Notes: generated by a model from the sequence alone, not told the origin. A stretch of DNA of 30,484 nucleotides from Actinomycetospora sp. (GCA_025925615.1 JAICLN010000002.1:1-30484); one strand, 5' to 3'; numbered from the stretch's first letter, positions 1-8,728 are shown. Made by a program: numbers and translations.

Positions 1-54
1 AGCGCCGATGGTACTGCGACCGCCAGGTCGTGGGAGAGTAGGACACCGCCGGAA
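1..54 (+). rRNA. rrf: 5S ribosomal RNA, 3' end (partial)
   Basis: The first ~54 bases read as the 3' part of an actinobacterial 5S rRNA: GCGCCGATGGTACTGC, a helix around CGACC/GGTCG, then GTGGGAGAGTAGGACACCGCC. The 5' half lies outside the window. The exact 3' end is estimated from the family. This implies that a 16S-23S-5S operon lies immediately to the left and that the adjacent protein genes sit directly behind it. Confidence 0.9.
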
Positions 55-91
55 CACCCAACCACCCCCACCACACCCCAACAACACACTC

Positions 92-125
92 AAGCCCCCG
101 AACCCACACCAGGGCCCGGGGGCTT
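92..125 (+). terminator. Intrinsic terminator of the rRNA operon
   Basis: A perfect 9-bp stem AAGCCCCCG (92-100) / CGGGGGCTT (117-125) encloses a 16-nt loop, and the strand ends in a short T run. It lies 38 nt after the 5S end, the expected place for the rRNA operon terminator. The U-tract is short, as is common in high-GC actinobacteria. Confidence 0.8.
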
Positions 126-141
126 TCGTGCGCCCCAGGGC

Positions 142-159
142 GGGAATCGAAGGATTCCC
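142..159 (+). promoter_or_regulatory. Perfect inverted repeat in the gdh leader region
   Basis: GGGAATC (142-148) and GATTCCC (153-159) form a perfect 7-bp inverted repeat around a GAAG tetraloop. It lies between the rRNA terminator and gdh. It could be a protein-binding operator or a small RNA hairpin. Farther right, TACAGT at 197-202 is a possible -10 box for gdh, with no convincing -35. Apart from these I see nothing in 126-253. Confidence 0.4.
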
Positions 160-265
160 CTGGTCGGTGGAACCGGGTGACCCGACAGGCGCTCGTTACA
201 GTGACCGTCGTGTCCCCGTTGTCGTGCCATCCAGCGGACTCCGGACGACCCGCGGAGGCGATCCG

Positions 266-3200
266 ATGACGAGTACCCGTGCCGAGACCGGGCCCGAGGC
301 GATGCGCCGTGCGGTCCGCGACCAGGCGGAGGACCCCGAGCTCGGCGAACTCGCGGCCCACTACTTCGATCGCACGCCGCCCGAGGAGCGGGTCGACGAC
401 CCGACGGCGGCGCTCGCGATGGTGCGGGCGCACCGCAGCCTCGCCCGCCTCCACGTGCCCGGGCAGCCGGTCACCGCGGTCCTCGGCGCCGGCGCGGAGC
501 TGGGGCCGGGGTCGACGGAGGATCCCGACCGGGTCTTCGTCCTCGTGGTCACCGACGACATGCCGTACCTGATCGACTCGGTGATGGCCGAGCTCGCGCG
601 GACCGGGACGGTCGTGCACCGGGTCGTGCACCCGCTCGTCGTCGTCCGCCGCGACGCACACGGCGCCCTGCAGGAGATCCTCGCGGACGCCGACGCCACC
701 CAGCCGCCGGCGGGCGCCGTCGTCGAGTCGTGGATGAACCTCGAGCTGGAGGCCGACGCGGGGTCGGAGTCCGTGCGCGAGCTCGCCTCCGACCTGCACG
801 AGCGGCTGTCGTCGGTGCTCGCGGACGTGCGCGACGTCGTCGAGGACGCCGAGGCCATGTGCACGAAGGCGCGTGCCCTGTCCGACGAGCTGGAGTCGTC
901 GCCGCCCCCGGTCGCGGAGCACCGCATCGACGACACGGTCGCCCTGCTGCGGTGGTTCGCCGACGGGAACCTCACCTTCCTCGGCTACCGGTACGAGGCC
1001 GTCGGCGCCGAGGAGGGCGCGGCCGGAGCCCGGGGGTACGGCATCCTGCGACGGGACAGCGCCGCCGCCCGGGCGCTGACCGCCGGTCCGGACCTCGCCG
1101 AGCAGGAGACCCTGGCCCCGGAGGCGCTGGCCGAGGCGGCGGCGCCGGACCGGACCGGGGTGGACGACTCGGCGCTGCTGGTCCTGACGCGGGCGAGCGC
1201 CCGCTCGACGGTGCACGAGCCGGTCCACCCCCTCTACGTGGGGGTGCGGGCGTTCGGCGAGGACGGCCGGGTCGTCGGCGAGCACCGGTTCCTCGGCGTG
1301 CTGACGGTGGCGGCGCGCAGCAGCGACGTCACCCGCATCCCGGTCGTCTCCCGCCGCGTCCAGGACGTCATCCGCGAGACCCAGCTGCCCGTCGAGTCCT
1401 GGTCGGGCCAGCGGATGCTCGAGGTGCTGCAGACCTACCCGCGCGCCGAGCTGCTCTGCACCGACCGCGCGTCGCTGCTCGAGACGGTCACCGGGGTCCT
1501 CGCGCTCGCCGAGCGCCGTCGGGTCCGGCTGTTCCTGCGCCGCGACCGGTGGGGCCGCTACTTCTCGGCCATGGTCTACCTGCCCCGGGACCGCTACACC
1601 ACGGCGACGCGGCTGCGGATGCAGCAACTGCTCCTCGACCGCCTCGAGGGCACCGACATCGAGTACACCGCCCGGGTCACCGAGGACCAGCTCGCGCTCC
1701 TGCACGTCACCGTGCACACCGGCCAGCGCGAGCCCGTCCGCCCCGACGTCCCCGCCCTCACCGCGGAGCTCGCGGAGGCCGCGCGCACCTGGACCGACCG
1801 CCTCCGGGCCGCGGCCGGCCCGGCCGAACGGGCCGCGCTCGCCGCGGTCGAGGCCGTCGCCGAGCCCTTCAGCCAGGCCTACCAGGAGGACTTCACCCCG
1901 GAGCAGGGTCTCGCCGACCTGCTCGTCCTCGACGGTCTCGACGGCCCGGACGACGTCGCCGTCCGGCTCTACCGGCCGCCGGAACCCCTCCGGGACGACG
2001 AGGCCGGCGACCGCCGGCTGAAGCTCTTCCTGATCCGTCGGCGGATCACGCTGTCCTCGGTCCTGCCGGTGCTGCGCTCGCTGGGGATCGAGGTCATCGA
2101 CGAGCGGCCCTACGAGGTCCGGCGCAGCGACGGCGCCGTCGGGTGGATCAACGACTTCGGCCTGCGCCTGGGGCACGCCGGGGGTGCGGCCGCGACCGTC
2201 ACCGAGGACCTGCGGGCGCGGTTCGCGGACGCGTTCACCGCCGCGTGGCGGGGCCTCGCCGGGACCGACGACTTCAACTCCCTGGTCCTGACCGCCGGCC
2301 TCACGTGGCGCCAGACGGCCCTGCTGCGCGCCCTCGCCCGGTACCAGCGCCAGATCGGCAGCCCGTACGGCCAGAGCTACATCACCGACGTCGTCGGGGC
2401 GCACGCCGAGGTCGCGGTCGGCCTCGTCCGGCTGTTCGAGGCCCGGTTCGACCCGGACCTCGTGCCGGACCCGACGCGGTACCCGAACGGCCGCGAGGAC
2501 GTCGTCGCCGAGGTCGACGCCGAGGTGGAGACGGCCATCGACGCCGTCACCGGGCTCGACGCGGACCGGATCCTGCGGGCGATGCTGGGGCTGGTCCGCG
2601 CCACGCTGCGGACCACCTTCTTCCTCCGCGACCCCGACGGCGCCCCGCGCGAGTACCTGGCGTTCAAGCTCGACCCGGCGCAGGTCCCCGGCGTGCCCGA
2701 GCCGCGCCCGGCGATCGAGACGTTCGTGCACTCCCACCGCGTCGAGGGCGTGCACCTGCGCTTCGGTCCGATCGCCCGGGGTGGTCTGCGCTGGTCGGAC
2801 CGGCTGCAGGACTACCGCACCGAGATCCTCGGCCTGGTGAAGGCGCAGGCGGTGAAGAACGCCGTCATCGTGCCCGTCGGGGCCAAGGGCGGGTTCGTCG
2901 TCAAGCGCCCGCCGGCCCCGACCGGCGACGGGGCCGCCGACCGCGACGCCCAGCGCGCCGAGGGCGTCGCCTGCTACCGCATGTTCATCTCCGGGCTGCT
3001 CGACCTGGTCGACGACCGTGCCGGCCACGCCGCGGACTCCTCGGCCCGCACCCCCGACCGCATCGTGCGCTACGACGAGGACGACACCTACCTCGTCGTC
3101 GCCGCTGACAAGGGCACGGCGACGTTCTCCGACATCGCGAACGGCGTCGCCAAGGACTACGGCTTCTGGCTCGGGGACGCGTTCGCCTCGGGCGGGTCGG

Positions 3201-5227
3201 TCGGGTACGACCACAAGGCCATGGGCATCACCGCCCGCGGGGCCTGGGAGTCGGTGCGCCGCCACTTCCGCGAGCTCGGCCGCGACGTCGCGACCGACGA
3301 GATCACCGTGGTCGGGGTCGGCGACATGTCCGGCGACGTCTTCGGCAACGGCATGCTGCTCTCCGAGCACCTGCGCATCGTCGCCGCGTTCGACCACCGC
3401 CACGTGTTCCTCGATCCCGACCCGGACGCCGCGGTGTCCTTCGCCGAGCGCCGGCGCCTGGCGCAGCTGCCGCGCTCGTCGTGGGCCGACTACGACGAGA
3501 CCCTGATCAGCACAGGTGGCGGGGTGTACCCGCGCACGCTCAAGCGGATCCCGGTCTCCGACGAGGTCGCCGCCGCCCTCGGGATCGACCCCGAGCCGGC
3601 GGGCCTCGACCCGGCCGAGCTGATCCGCGCGATCCTGCGCGCGGAGGTCGACCTGCTCTGGAACGGCGGGCTCGGGACCTCCGTCAAGGCCTCCGACGAG
3701 ACCCACGCCGACGCGGGTGACAAGGGCAACGACCCGGTCCGCGTCGACGGCGCGCAGCTGCGGGTCGCGGTCGTCGGCGAGGGCGGCAACCTCGGCCTCA
3801 CCCAGCGCGGCCGTATCGAGTACGCGCGGGCCGGCGGGCGGGTGAACACCGACGCCGTCGACAACTCCGCGGGCGTCGACTGCTCCGACCACGAGGTCAA
3901 CATCAAGATCCTGCTGGACTCGCTGGTCGAGCGCGGGGAGCTCGCCGCCGAGCGCCGCGACGAGCAGATCGCGGCGACGACCGAGGACGTGGCCGCACTG
4001 GTCCTGGCCGACAACGTCGCGCAGAACGACCTCCTCGGTGTCGCCCGGGCCCACGCCGCGGACATGCTCAACGTCCACGAGGCCCTCGTCGTCGACCTGG
4101 AGAACCGCGGCGAGATCGACCGGGAGCTCGACGTGCTGCCCGACGCCGCGGGCTTCGCGGCCCGCCGCGAGGCGGGGGAGGGGCTGGCCGGGCCGGAGCT
4201 GGCGACCGTCATGGCGCACGTGAAGCTCGACCTCACCGAGTCCCTCGCGGGCGGCGAGCTCCCCGATGCCGAGGTGTTCGCGCGCCGGCTCCCGTCGTAC
4301 TTCCCGCCGGTGCTGGCCAGCGCCTATCCGGAGGCGGTCGCCGCGCACCCGCTGCGCCGCCGGATCGTCACGACGATGCTCGCCAACGAGGTCGTCGACG
4401 GCGGCGGGCTCTCCTACGTGCACCGGCTGGTGGCGGAGGTGTCCGCGACCCCCTCCGACGCCGTCCGCGCCTACCAGGTGGCCACCCGGGTGTTCGGCCT
4501 CGACGCCCTGGCCGCCGACCTCGCGCGCGCGACCGCTGCGGGCCTCCCGATCGACGTCGCGGACGCGCTGACGCTCGCCGCGCGCCGCCTGCTCGACCGG
4601 GCCTCGCGCTGGCTGCTCACCCACCGCCCGCAGCCGCTGGCCGTGGGTGCGGAGACCCAGCGGTTCTCACGCGGCGTCGCGGCGCTCGACCCGCAGGTGC
4701 CCTCGATGCTGCGGGGAGCGGAGGCCGAGGGCCTCGCCGAGCGGGTCGAGGCGATGGTGGAGCGCGGCGCCCCGATCGGGCTCGCCGACCGGGCCGTCGG
4801 CGGCCTGTACAGCTTCGGGCTGCTGGACGTCACCGAGATCGCCGAGATCGCCGAGGCCGACCACGGTGGTGAGGCCGAGGACAAGGCGGCCGTCGCGGCG
4901 CTCTACTACGCGCTCTCCGACCACCTCGGGCTCGACCAGCTCCTGACCGCCGTCGCCGCGCTCTCCCGCCAGGACCGGTGGGATGCGCTCGCCCGGCTCT
5001 CGCTGCGCGACGAGCTGTACTCGTCGCTGCGGGCGGTCACCCTCGACGTGCTCGCCGACACCGACGACACCGAGACCGCCGACGAGAAGATCGCGCACTG
5101 GGAGCAGGCCAACGCCTCGCGCCTGACGCGCGCCCGGAGCTCGCTCGCCGACATCGCCCGCTCCGGACGCCGTGACCTCGCCACGGTGTCGGTGGCCGCC
5201 CGCCAGATCCGCAGCATGGTCCGATGA
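266..5227 (+). CDS. gdh: NAD-specific glutamate dehydrogenase, large (~180 kDa) class
   Basis: Oxidatively deaminates glutamate to 2-oxoglutarate and ammonia with NAD+, a cytoplasmic link between nitrogen and carbon metabolism. The product is 1653 aa, the usual size of the large Bac_GDH class and far longer than ordinary 450-aa GDHs. The catalytic core is plain around residues 838-880: RGGLRWSDR, then KAQAVKN and VPVGAKGGFVVK, which carry the substrate-binding and catalytic lysines. The regulatory N-terminal half and the all-helical C-terminal part match the family. The frame stays open upstream to position 8, but that stretch crosses the 5S RNA. The ATG at 266 has GGAGG at 254-258, 7 nt away, and is the real start. 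Homologue of Rv2476c; in mycobacteria this enzyme is inhibited by the FHA protein GarA, and whether that applies here is not visible. The thioesterase gene follows after 21 nt, so an operon is likely. Confidence 0.95.
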   Translation: MTSTRAETGPEAMRRAVRDQAEDPELGELAAHYFDRTPPEERVDDPTAALAMVRAHRSLARLHVPGQPVTAVLGAGAELGPGSTEDPDRVFVLVVTDDMPYLIDSVMAELARTGTVVHRVVHPLVVVRRDAHGALQEILADADATQPPAGAVVESWMNLELEADAGSESVRELASDLHERLSSVLADVRDVVEDAEAMCTKARALSDELESSPPPVAEHRIDDTVALLRWFADGNLTFLGYRYEAVGAEEGAAGARGYGILRRDSAAARALTAGPDLAEQETLAPEALAEAAAPDRTGVDDSALLVLTRASARSTVHEPVHPLYVGVRAFGEDGRVVGEHRFLGVLTVAARSSDVTRIPVVSRRVQDVIRETQLPVESWSGQRMLEVLQTYPRAELLCTDRASLLETVTGVLALAERRRVRLFLRRDRWGRYFSAMVYLPRDRYTTATRLRMQQLLLDRLEGTDIEYTARVTEDQLALLHVTVHTGQREPVRPDVPALTAELAEAARTWTDRLRAAAGPAERAALAAVEAVAEPFSQAYQEDFTPEQGLADLLVLDGLDGPDDVAVRLYRPPEPLRDDEAGDRRLKLFLIRRRITLSSVLPVLRSLGIEVIDERPYEVRRSDGAVGWINDFGLRLGHAGGAAATVTEDLRARFADAFTAAWRGLAGTDDFNSLVLTAGLTWRQTALLRALARYQRQIGSPYGQSYITDVVGAHAEVAVGLVRLFEARFDPDLVPDPTRYPNGREDVVAEVDAEVETAIDAVTGLDADRILRAMLGLVRATLRTTFFLRDPDGAPREYLAFKLDPAQVPGVPEPRPAIETFVHSHRVEGVHLRFGPIARGGLRWSDRLQDYRTEILGLVKAQAVKNAVIVPVGAKGGFVVKRPPAPTGDGAADRDAQRAEGVACYRMFISGLLDLVDDRAGHAADSSARTPDRIVRYDEDDTYLVVAADKGTATFSDIANGVAKDYGFWLGDAFASGGSVGYDHKAMGITARGAWESVRRHFRELGRDVATDEITVVGVGDMSGDVFGNGMLLSEHLRIVAAFDHRHVFLDPDPDAAVSFAERRRLAQLPRSSWADYDETLISTGGGVYPRTLKRIPVSDEVAAALGIDPEPAGLDPAELIRAILRAEVDLLWNGGLGTSVKASDETHADAGDKGNDPVRVDGAQLRVAVVGEGGNLGLTQRGRIEYARAGGRVNTDAVDNSAGVDCSDHEVNIKILLDSLVERGELAAERRDEQIAATTEDVAALVLADNVAQNDLLGVARAHAADMLNVHEALVVDLENRGEIDRELDVLPDAAGFAARREAGEGLAGPELATVMAHVKLDLTESLAGGELPDAEVFARRLPSYFPPVLASAYPEAVAAHPLRRRIVTTMLANEVVDGGGLSYVHRLVAEVSATPSDAVRAYQVATRVFGLDALAADLARATAAGLPIDVADALTLAARRLLDRASRWLLTHRPQPLAVGAETQRFSRGVAALDPQVPSMLRGAEAEGLAERVEAMVERGAPIGLADRAVGGLYSFGLLDVTEIAEIAEADHGGEAEDKAAVAALYYALSDHLGLDQLLTAVAALSRQDRWDALARLSLRDELYSSLRAVTLDVLADTDDTETADEKIAHWEQANASRLTRARSSLADIARSGRRDLATVSVAARQIRSMVR

Positions 5228-5248
5228 GCAAGGTCCGATAGGAGCCCC

Positions 5249-5695
5249 GTGCCCACGTACGACGTGGACGTCCCCCTGCGCTGGTCCGACCAGGACGCGT
5301 ACCGGCACGTCAACCACGCCAAGGTCGTCACCCTGCTCGAGGACGCGCGGGCGGGGCTGCTCTTCGACGCGGCGGTGCGCCAGGGGGTCGCGGCCTTCGA
5401 GGCCGGCCTGCTCGTCGCCACGGTCGCGGTCGCCTACCGGCGGCCGATCGCGTGGCACCCGCGCGGGGTACGGGCGCGGATGTGGTGCCGGGAGGTGCGC
5501 GCGGCGTCGTTCACCGTCGCCTACGAGCTGCTGCTGCCCGAGAACACGGACGACCCCGACGGCGTCGGGTGGGACACGGGCAAGCCCGCCGTCACCGCGG
5601 ACACCCAGCTCGTCCCGTACGACCTGGTCGCGGAGCGCCCCCGGCGGCTCACGGCGGAGGAGCGCACCTTCCTCGACCACTACGCGGTCTCGTGA
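5249..5695 (+). CDS. Acyl-CoA thioesterase, hot-dog fold (4HBT type)
   Basis: A 148-aa single-domain thioesterase expected to hydrolyse an acyl-CoA; the substrate is unknown. The N-terminal signature RWSDQDAYRHVNH (residues 11-23) is the 4-hydroxybenzoyl-CoA thioesterase pattern, with Asp16, His20 and Asn22 in catalytic-loop positions. The GTG start at 5249 has ATAGGAG just upstream. It lies 21 nt after gdh and overlaps the next gene by 4 nt (GTGA), so gdh, this gene and the next are probably co-transcribed. It corresponds in position and type to Rv2475c, so the pairing with gdh is old. No metabolic link to glutamate is evident from sequence. Confidence 0.85.
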   Translation: MPTYDVDVPLRWSDQDAYRHVNHAKVVTLLEDARAGLLFDAAVRQGVAAFEAGLLVATVAVAYRRPIAWHPRGVRARMWCREVRAASFTVAYELLLPENTDDPDGVGWDTGKPAVTADTQLVPYDLVAERPRRLTAEERTFLDHYAVS

Positions 5696-6411
5696 CCGGC
5701 CCGAACGGCTCCGGCGCGGCAGTGTCGGGCGTGCGCCCGCCCGGCGGGCGGCTGACGGTGCCCGACCGGGCCCAGCGCGACGACCTCGCCGAGTTCGTGG
5801 GTCGTGCCGTCCGTCTCGACGGGGCGGTCGTCGTGCGGCTGCGGGCGCGGCCGGGGGCCGATGGGGACCCCGCGGCCGTCGAGGCCTGGGCCCCGACCCC
5901 GTTCGACGCGCTCGTCACCCGGGCCGCGCCGGGCGAGGTGACGCCGGGCGACGTCACCGTCGTGGGCTCCGACCTGCTCGCCGCGCTCGCCGTCGCGGGC
6001 GGGGTCAGCGGCTCGGTGGAGCCCGGCACCCCCGTCGACGACCGGTGGCGGGGCCCGCTGCCCCCGCTGCGCCCCGACCGGCGCTGGCTGGTGGTGGGCG
6101 AGGTGCCCGCCGCGGAGCTCGGGGGACTGGCCGAGCGCGGGGTCGCCGCCGCCCGGGCCGGGGACCCGAGCGGGCGCCCGAGCGCGGCCCTGCTCGACCA
6201 GGTCGTGCTCACGGTGACCGACGACGACGCCGGGACCGAGGTCCGCGTCCCCATGCGGTGCGTCTTCGCGCTCTCCGGGATGGGCTTCGTCGGCGGCGGC
6301 GCCGACCCCGAGGCGACGGTGCGGGTCTCCACCGACGGCGGGTGGCTCCGGCTGGACACGCACGGCGGCGCGGTGGTCCGCCGCCGCCGGGCCCAACTGC
6401 CGTGGGCCTGA
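5692..6411 (+). CDS. Conserved hypothetical protein, Rv2474c-like position
   Basis: A 239-aa soluble protein without a recognised catalytic motif. The GTG start overlaps the thioesterase stop (GTGA, 5692-5695), which signals translational coupling. The sequence has a Gly/Pro-rich N-terminus followed by an alternating alpha/beta composition. There is no signal peptide and no membrane segment. A gene of similar size (Rv2474c) holds the same place after the thioesterase in M. tuberculosis, which supports it as a real conserved gene. I cannot assign a function. The upstream neighbours suggest a role connected with acyl-CoA or glutamate metabolism, but that is guilt by association only. Confidence 0.7.
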   Translation: MTGPNGSGAAVSGVRPPGGRLTVPDRAQRDDLAEFVGRAVRLDGAVVVRLRARPGADGDPAAVEAWAPTPFDALVTRAAPGEVTPGDVTVVGSDLLAALAVAGGVSGSVEPGTPVDDRWRGPLPPLRPDRRWLVVGEVPAAELGGLAERGVAAARAGDPSGRPSAALLDQVVLTVTDDDAGTEVRVPMRCVFALSGMGFVGGGADPEATVRVSTDGGWLRLDTHGGAVVRRRRAQLPWA

Positions 6412-6430
6412 CGGCCTCCCAATGAGACCA

Positions 6431-6451
6431 GCACGCCGATAGGGCGTCAGC
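6431..6451 (-). repeat. 21-nt stop-codon-spanning repeat, copy 1
   Basis: Read on the minus strand, this 21-mer contains the TGA stop of the dienelactone hydrolase gene (6449-6447) followed at once by CGCCCTATCGGCGTGC. The identical 21-mer spans the stop of the ligase gene at 25639-25659, and a 15-nt core (GCCCTATCGGCGTGC) follows the reductase gene at 15321-15335. ACGCC/GGCGT can pair around a CTATC loop, but the stem is only 5 bp. It lies in the 35-nt gap between convergent genes. Confidence 0.7.
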
Positions 6452-7142
6452 GCAACGTGGAGCGCAGGAAGTCCAGCGTCGCGTTCCAGGCGATCGCGGC
6501 CTGCTCGGGGTCATAGGTGCCCATGTGGTCCTCGTCGTTGAAGAAGGCGTGGCCCGCGGGGTAGAGCCGGAAGTCGGGGCGGCGCCCGGACTCGGCCTCG
6601 ATGCGGTCCGCGAGCGCCTTCACCGCGTCCGGCGTCGCCATGGTGTCCTGCTCGCCGAAGTGCCCCAGCAGCGGTGCGGAGAGGTTCGCGAAGCTCGGGT
6701 AGTCCTCGCCGAGCACCCCGTAGAACGGCACCGCGGCGCCGATCTTGTCGCCCTGCTGCGCGGCCAGGACCAGCACGAACCCGCCGCCCATGCAGAACCC
6801 GACGGCCCCGACCGTGTTCCCGACGACCGCCTCGTGGCCGAGCAGGTGGTCGACGGCGCCGCCGAGGTCGGTGGCGGCCCGGTCGACCGGCAGCTCCTGC
6901 ATCAGCTGCCCGGCCTCGTCGGCGTCGTGGGTGGTGGTGCCGCCGTAGAGGTCGGGGGCCAGCGCGACGAAGCCCTCCGCGGCGAGCCGGTTGGCCACGT
7001 CCGCGATGTGCGACGTCAGGCCCCACCACTCCTGGATGACGACCACGCCGGGCCCCGAGCCGGACTCGGGCAGCGCGAGGTAGCCGTGCGCGGTGCCGCC
7101 ATTGCTCGGGAAGGTGACATTCTGGAGGGGGTTGTCGGCCAT
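6447..7142 (-). CDS. Dienelactone hydrolase family alpha/beta-hydrolase
   Basis: A 231-aa cytoplasmic hydrolase of the dienelactone hydrolase (carboxymethylenebutenolidase) family. The cysteine nucleophile is in GFCMGGG (Cys117), with Asp166 in GEQD and His198 in PAGHAF completing the triad. Glu38 in QEWWGL is the family's activating glutamate. Length is typical. In this family the physiological substrate may be a lactone or another small ester, so the name describes the fold. I chose the ATG at 7142 (MADNPLQ); in-frame starts upstream add only eight residues and no start has a clear ribosome-binding site. It follows glbO by 96 nt on the same strand, with a hairpin in the gap. It is not part of the M. 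tuberculosis gene order as I remember it. Confidence 0.85.
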   Translation of the reverse strand: MADNPLQNVTFPSNGGTAHGYLALPESGSGPGVVVIQEWWGLTSHIADVANRLAAEGFVALAPDLYGGTTTHDADEAGQLMQELPVDRAATDLGGAVDHLLGHEAVVGNTVGAVGFCMGGGFVLVLAAQQGDKIGAAVPFYGVLGEDYPSFANLSAPLLGHFGEQDTMATPDAVKALADRIEAESGRRPDFRLYPAGHAFFNDEDHMGTYDPEQAAIAWNATLDFLRSTLR

Positions 7143-7188
7143 GGCCCGCATCAGATCAGGCCGCACCCCGACCCGCGCGCCGAGGACG

Positions 7189-7223
7189 GCTGAGGGAGCG
7201 CGAGGGACGAGCGCTTGCTCAGC
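7189..7223 (-). terminator. Hairpin between glbO and the dienelactone hydrolase gene
   Basis: GCTGAG (7189-7194) pairs with CTCAGC (7218-7223), then a 2x2 internal loop, then AGCGC (7197-7201) pairs with GCGCT (7211-7215) around a 9-nt loop. No T run follows. It could end or attenuate the glbO transcript, or act as an mRNA processing and stability element between the two genes. Confidence 0.45.
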
Positions 7224-7238
7224 GTCGTCTTGGCGCGG

Positions 7239-7631
7239 CTAAAAGGCCTTGTTCATCATGCTCATCGCCGCCATCTCCATGTACTCCCAGATCCGGCGGT
7301 GCCGCTCGGGCTCGAGGCCGGCCTCGTCGATGGCCACCCGCATGCAGCGCAGCCACGCGTCGCGCTCCAGCGGGCCGATGGCGAACGGCGCGTGCCGCAT
7401 CCGCAGCCGCGGGTGGCCACGCTGCTCGGAGTAGGTCTGCGGGCCGCCCCAGTACTGCTCGAGGAACATCCGGAGCCGGTCCTCGGCGGGCCCGAGGTCC
7501 TCCTCGGGGTAGAGCGGGCGCAGCACCGGGTCGTCGGCGACCTGCTCGTAGAACCGGTGGACGATCTGCGCGAACGTCTCGTGGCCGCCGACCGCGTCGT
7601 AGAAGGTCTGGGGACTGCTCACACCGACCAC
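7239..7631 (-). CDS. glbO: Truncated haemoglobin, group II (trHbO)
   Basis: A 130-aa haem protein that binds O2; group II truncated haemoglobins are proposed to act in oxygen or peroxide chemistry near the membrane. Near-identical stretches to mycobacterial GlbO are visible: [39 protein letters not shown]. Key residues are present: Tyr28 (B10), Tyr41 (CD1), proximal His80 (F8) and Trp93 (G8), each offset by 5 from the M. tuberculosis numbering. The GTG at 7631 is taken as start; a GTG three codons later is also possible. The MscS gene ends only 9 nt upstream on the same strand, so the two are almost surely co-transcribed. Rv2470 holds the matching place in M. tuberculosis. Confidence 0.95.
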   Translation of the reverse strand: MVGVSSPQTFYDAVGGHETFAQIVHRFYEQVADDPVLRPLYPEEDLGPAEDRLRMFLEQYWGGPQTYSEQRGHPRLRMRHAPFAIGPLERDAWLRCMRVAIDEAGLEPERHRRIWEYMEMAAMSMMNKAF

Positions 7632-7640
7632 CGTCTCACG

Positions 7641-8720
7641 TCAGCGTCCGCCGCCGACGGCGCCGAACGGGATGGGGGCGGGGACCCCCGCCTCGTCGAG
7701 GGCGGACTTCACCGCGCCGGCCACGGCGCGCTGCACCGCCCACTGCTCCCCGGGCCGGGTGCGCACCGTGAGGCGGAGCAGGATCCCCTCCGCGGTGACC
7801 GACTGGACGCCGAGCACGTCCGGCGGGGCGAGGACCTTCGCCGCGATGCCCGGCTCGGTGCACTCCTCGGCGGCGGCGGTCCGGGCGACCTCGGAGGTCT
7901 CGTCGACGTCGGCCGAGTGCCCGACCGGGATGTCGATCACCGCGACCGAGTAGCCCTGGCTGGAGTTGCCGACGCGCAGCACCTCGCCGTTGCGGACGTA
8001 CCAGACCGTCCCGGCGATGTCCCGCAGCGTCGTGACCCGCAGCCCGACGGCCTCGACGGTGCCGCTGGCCTCGCCCAGGTCCACGACGTCCCCGACGCCG
8101 TACTGGTCCTCGAGCATCATGAAGATCCCGGAGAGGAAGTCCCGGACGAGGTTCTGCGCGCCGAAGCCGATCGCGACGCCGACGATGCCGGCCGAGGCGA
8201 TGATCGGGGCCAGGTTGACCCCGAACTCGCCGAGGACCAGGACGAACGCCACCCCGTAGATCAGCAGCGTGGTGAACGACCGCAGCACCGACCCGATCGT
8301 CGCCGCCCGCTGGGAGCGTCGTTCCACGATCTGCGGGGCGGCCTCGCGCAGGCTCGCCGCGGCGCGGTCGCGCAGCGGGCGCAGGATCTTCGGCACCCGC
8401 CCGGCGTTGGCGCCGCTCGTCAGCCGCTTGATGCCGCGGTGCACCGCGAAGCGCAGGACCAGGGCGACGACCACGATGATCGCCACCGTGATCGCGTGCT
8501 GCGTGATCGAGTCGGCCGACCGCGAGAGCCAGCCCGCGTGCGTGACCTGGAAGACCCGGGCGCACAGCGACCCGGCGTCGGTCGCGCAGGCGGGGGTGTC
8601 GATCGGCACCGACGGCAGGACCGTCGTCGTCTCGGCGACGGGCGGCGCCGTCGTCGTGGGGGTGGGCGGCGTGGGCAGCGGGACCTGCGCGGAGACGCCC
8701 CAGCCGGCGGCGGTCAGCAC
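7641..8720 (-). CDS. Small-conductance mechanosensitive channel (MscS family)
   Basis: A 359-aa inner-membrane channel that releases solutes on hypo-osmotic shock. Residues 1-60 form a Pro/Thr-rich, probably external segment behind a weak N-terminal hydrophobic stretch. Hydrophobic helices follow at roughly 78-95 and 150-170, and then the pore helix region IIASAGIVGVAIGFGAQNL leading into RDFLSGIFMMLEDQYGVGDVV, the MscS signature at the TM3/beta-domain junction. The C-terminal third is the cytoplasmic alpha/beta cage. The GTG start at 8720 has no Shine-Dalgarno, but TATCGT at 8734-8729 lies 8 nt upstream, consistent with a leaderless transcript. First gene of a unit with glbO. No counterpart at this place in M. 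tuberculosis as I recall the map. Confidence 0.9.
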   Translation of the reverse strand: MLTAAGWGVSAQVPLPTPPTPTTTAPPVAETTTVLPSVPIDTPACATDAGSLCARVFQVTHAGWLSRSADSITQHAITVAIIVVVALVLRFAVHRGIKRLTSGANAGRVPKILRPLRDRAAASLREAAPQIVERRSQRAATIGSVLRSFTTLLIYGVAFVLVLGEFGVNLAPIIASAGIVGVAIGFGAQNLVRDFLSGIFMMLEDQYGVGDVVDLGEASGTVEAVGLRVTTLRDIAGTVWYVRNGEVLRVGNSSQGYSVAVIDIPVGHSADVDETSEVARTAAAEECTEPGIAAKVLAPPDVLGVQSVTAEGILLRLTVRTRPGEQWAVQRAVAGAVKSALDEAGVPAPIPFGAVGGGR

Positions 8721-8728
8721 GGGCGATC

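Noticed and set aside
8..265. Extension of the gdh frame upstream to position 8
   Set aside because: It would translate the 5S rRNA and its terminator. The ATG at 266 has a good ribosome-binding site.
5224..5241. A five-codon mini-ORF (ATGAGCAAGGTCCGATAG) overlapping the gdh stop
   Set aside because: It overlaps by ATGA and could be a coupling device, but nothing supports translation; the thioesterase has its own ribosome-binding site, which overlaps the end of the mini-ORF.
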